From: Micromonosporaceae bacterium
GTDB lineage: Bacteria > Actinomycetota > Actinomycetes > Mycobacteriales > Micromonosporaceae
Assembly (NCBI GenBank): GCA_019689695.1
Contig: JADGHA010000067.1
Location: 1 to 13,247 of the forward strand
Reading direction: 5' to 3'
Length of the DNA: 13,247 bases
Shown: piece by piece, positions 13,243-13,247 of the stretch
How positions within the stretch are numbered: the stretch's first letter is position 1
How the letters are laid out: each line of letters opens with the position of its first letter
The notes under the pieces: model-generated
Database searches by the model: none
Told to the model about the DNA's origin: nothing
Seen by the model: only the letters and a program-made list of their open reading frames with translations
Translations under genes and position numbers: made by a program

Positions 13243-13247
13243 ATGAC
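13243..13247 (+). CDS. Start of a gene cut off by the window edge
   Basis: ATG 13243 lies six bases after GGAGGT (13231-13236) and about 30 bases downstream of the predicted transcription start of a strong promoter. Only the first five bases of the gene are present, so the product cannot be named. The operator-like symmetry upstream suggests an autoregulated transcription factor or a gene under such a factor. Confidence 0.6.

Noticed and set aside
1..13247. tRNA, rRNA, CRISPR array, transposase or phage genes
   Set aside because: No cloverleaf-like segment, regular repeat-spacer pattern, transposase motif or terminal inverted repeats were seen on reading both strands.

Overview
The window is very GC-rich DNA with strongly GC-biased third codon positions, GTG starts, AGGAGG-type ribosome binding sites and several apparently leaderless genes. 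This points to a filamentous actinomycete, most likely of the Micromonosporaceae or Streptomyces kind; the genus is an inference. I see no RNA gene, insertion sequence, CRISPR array or phage gene.

Left end (1-1450): about 540 bases hold no gene I can support. They are followed by a frameshifted remnant of the C-terminal part of an NRPS-type adenylation domain (about 566-839). An intact 176-residue gene (859-1389) then encodes the same subdomain plus a carrier domain. In that protein both key residues are missing: the adenylation A10 lysine is Ala71 and the phosphopantetheine serine is Ala127. A strong hairpin separates it from the next, convergent block.

Minus-strand block (1450-4653), in transcription order: an HSL-type alpha/beta hydrolase, an unrecognised 70-residue protein, a short HATPase serine-kinase/anti-sigma-like protein overlapping it by 14 bases, a GH3 (NagZ-like) lipoprotein with its own leaderless promoter, and a small HGGPLDG protein. 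A PIG-L/LmbE deacetylase gene diverges from the hydrolase. Their short shared promoter region contains a symmetric -10 element, TACGGTA.

Carbohydrate block (5477-9945): a secreted CE4 polysaccharide deacetylase with a C-terminal CBM2, probably an acetylxylan esterase, is preceded by a promoter flanked by GAAACATT/AATGTTTC arms. A large GH35 beta-galactosidase follows. Together they suggest breakdown of plant cell-wall polysaccharide.

Right end (9971-13247): a GNAT acetyltransferase with a leaderless promoter and a phosphoesterase of the phospholipase C/AcpA superfamily are convergent and share the palindrome CTAG as both stop codons. Then come an NmrA-like NAD(P)-binding protein and, at the very edge, a strong promoter with a dyad-symmetric operator in front of a gene that starts at 13243 and runs out of the window.

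No single large unknown system is evident. The best leads are the doubly inactivated adenylation/carrier protein beside its decayed relative, the unknown 70-residue protein coupled to the RsbW-like kinase, and the regulatory DNA: three TANNNT-N7-start leaderless promoters, the symmetric -10 and two dyad operators.
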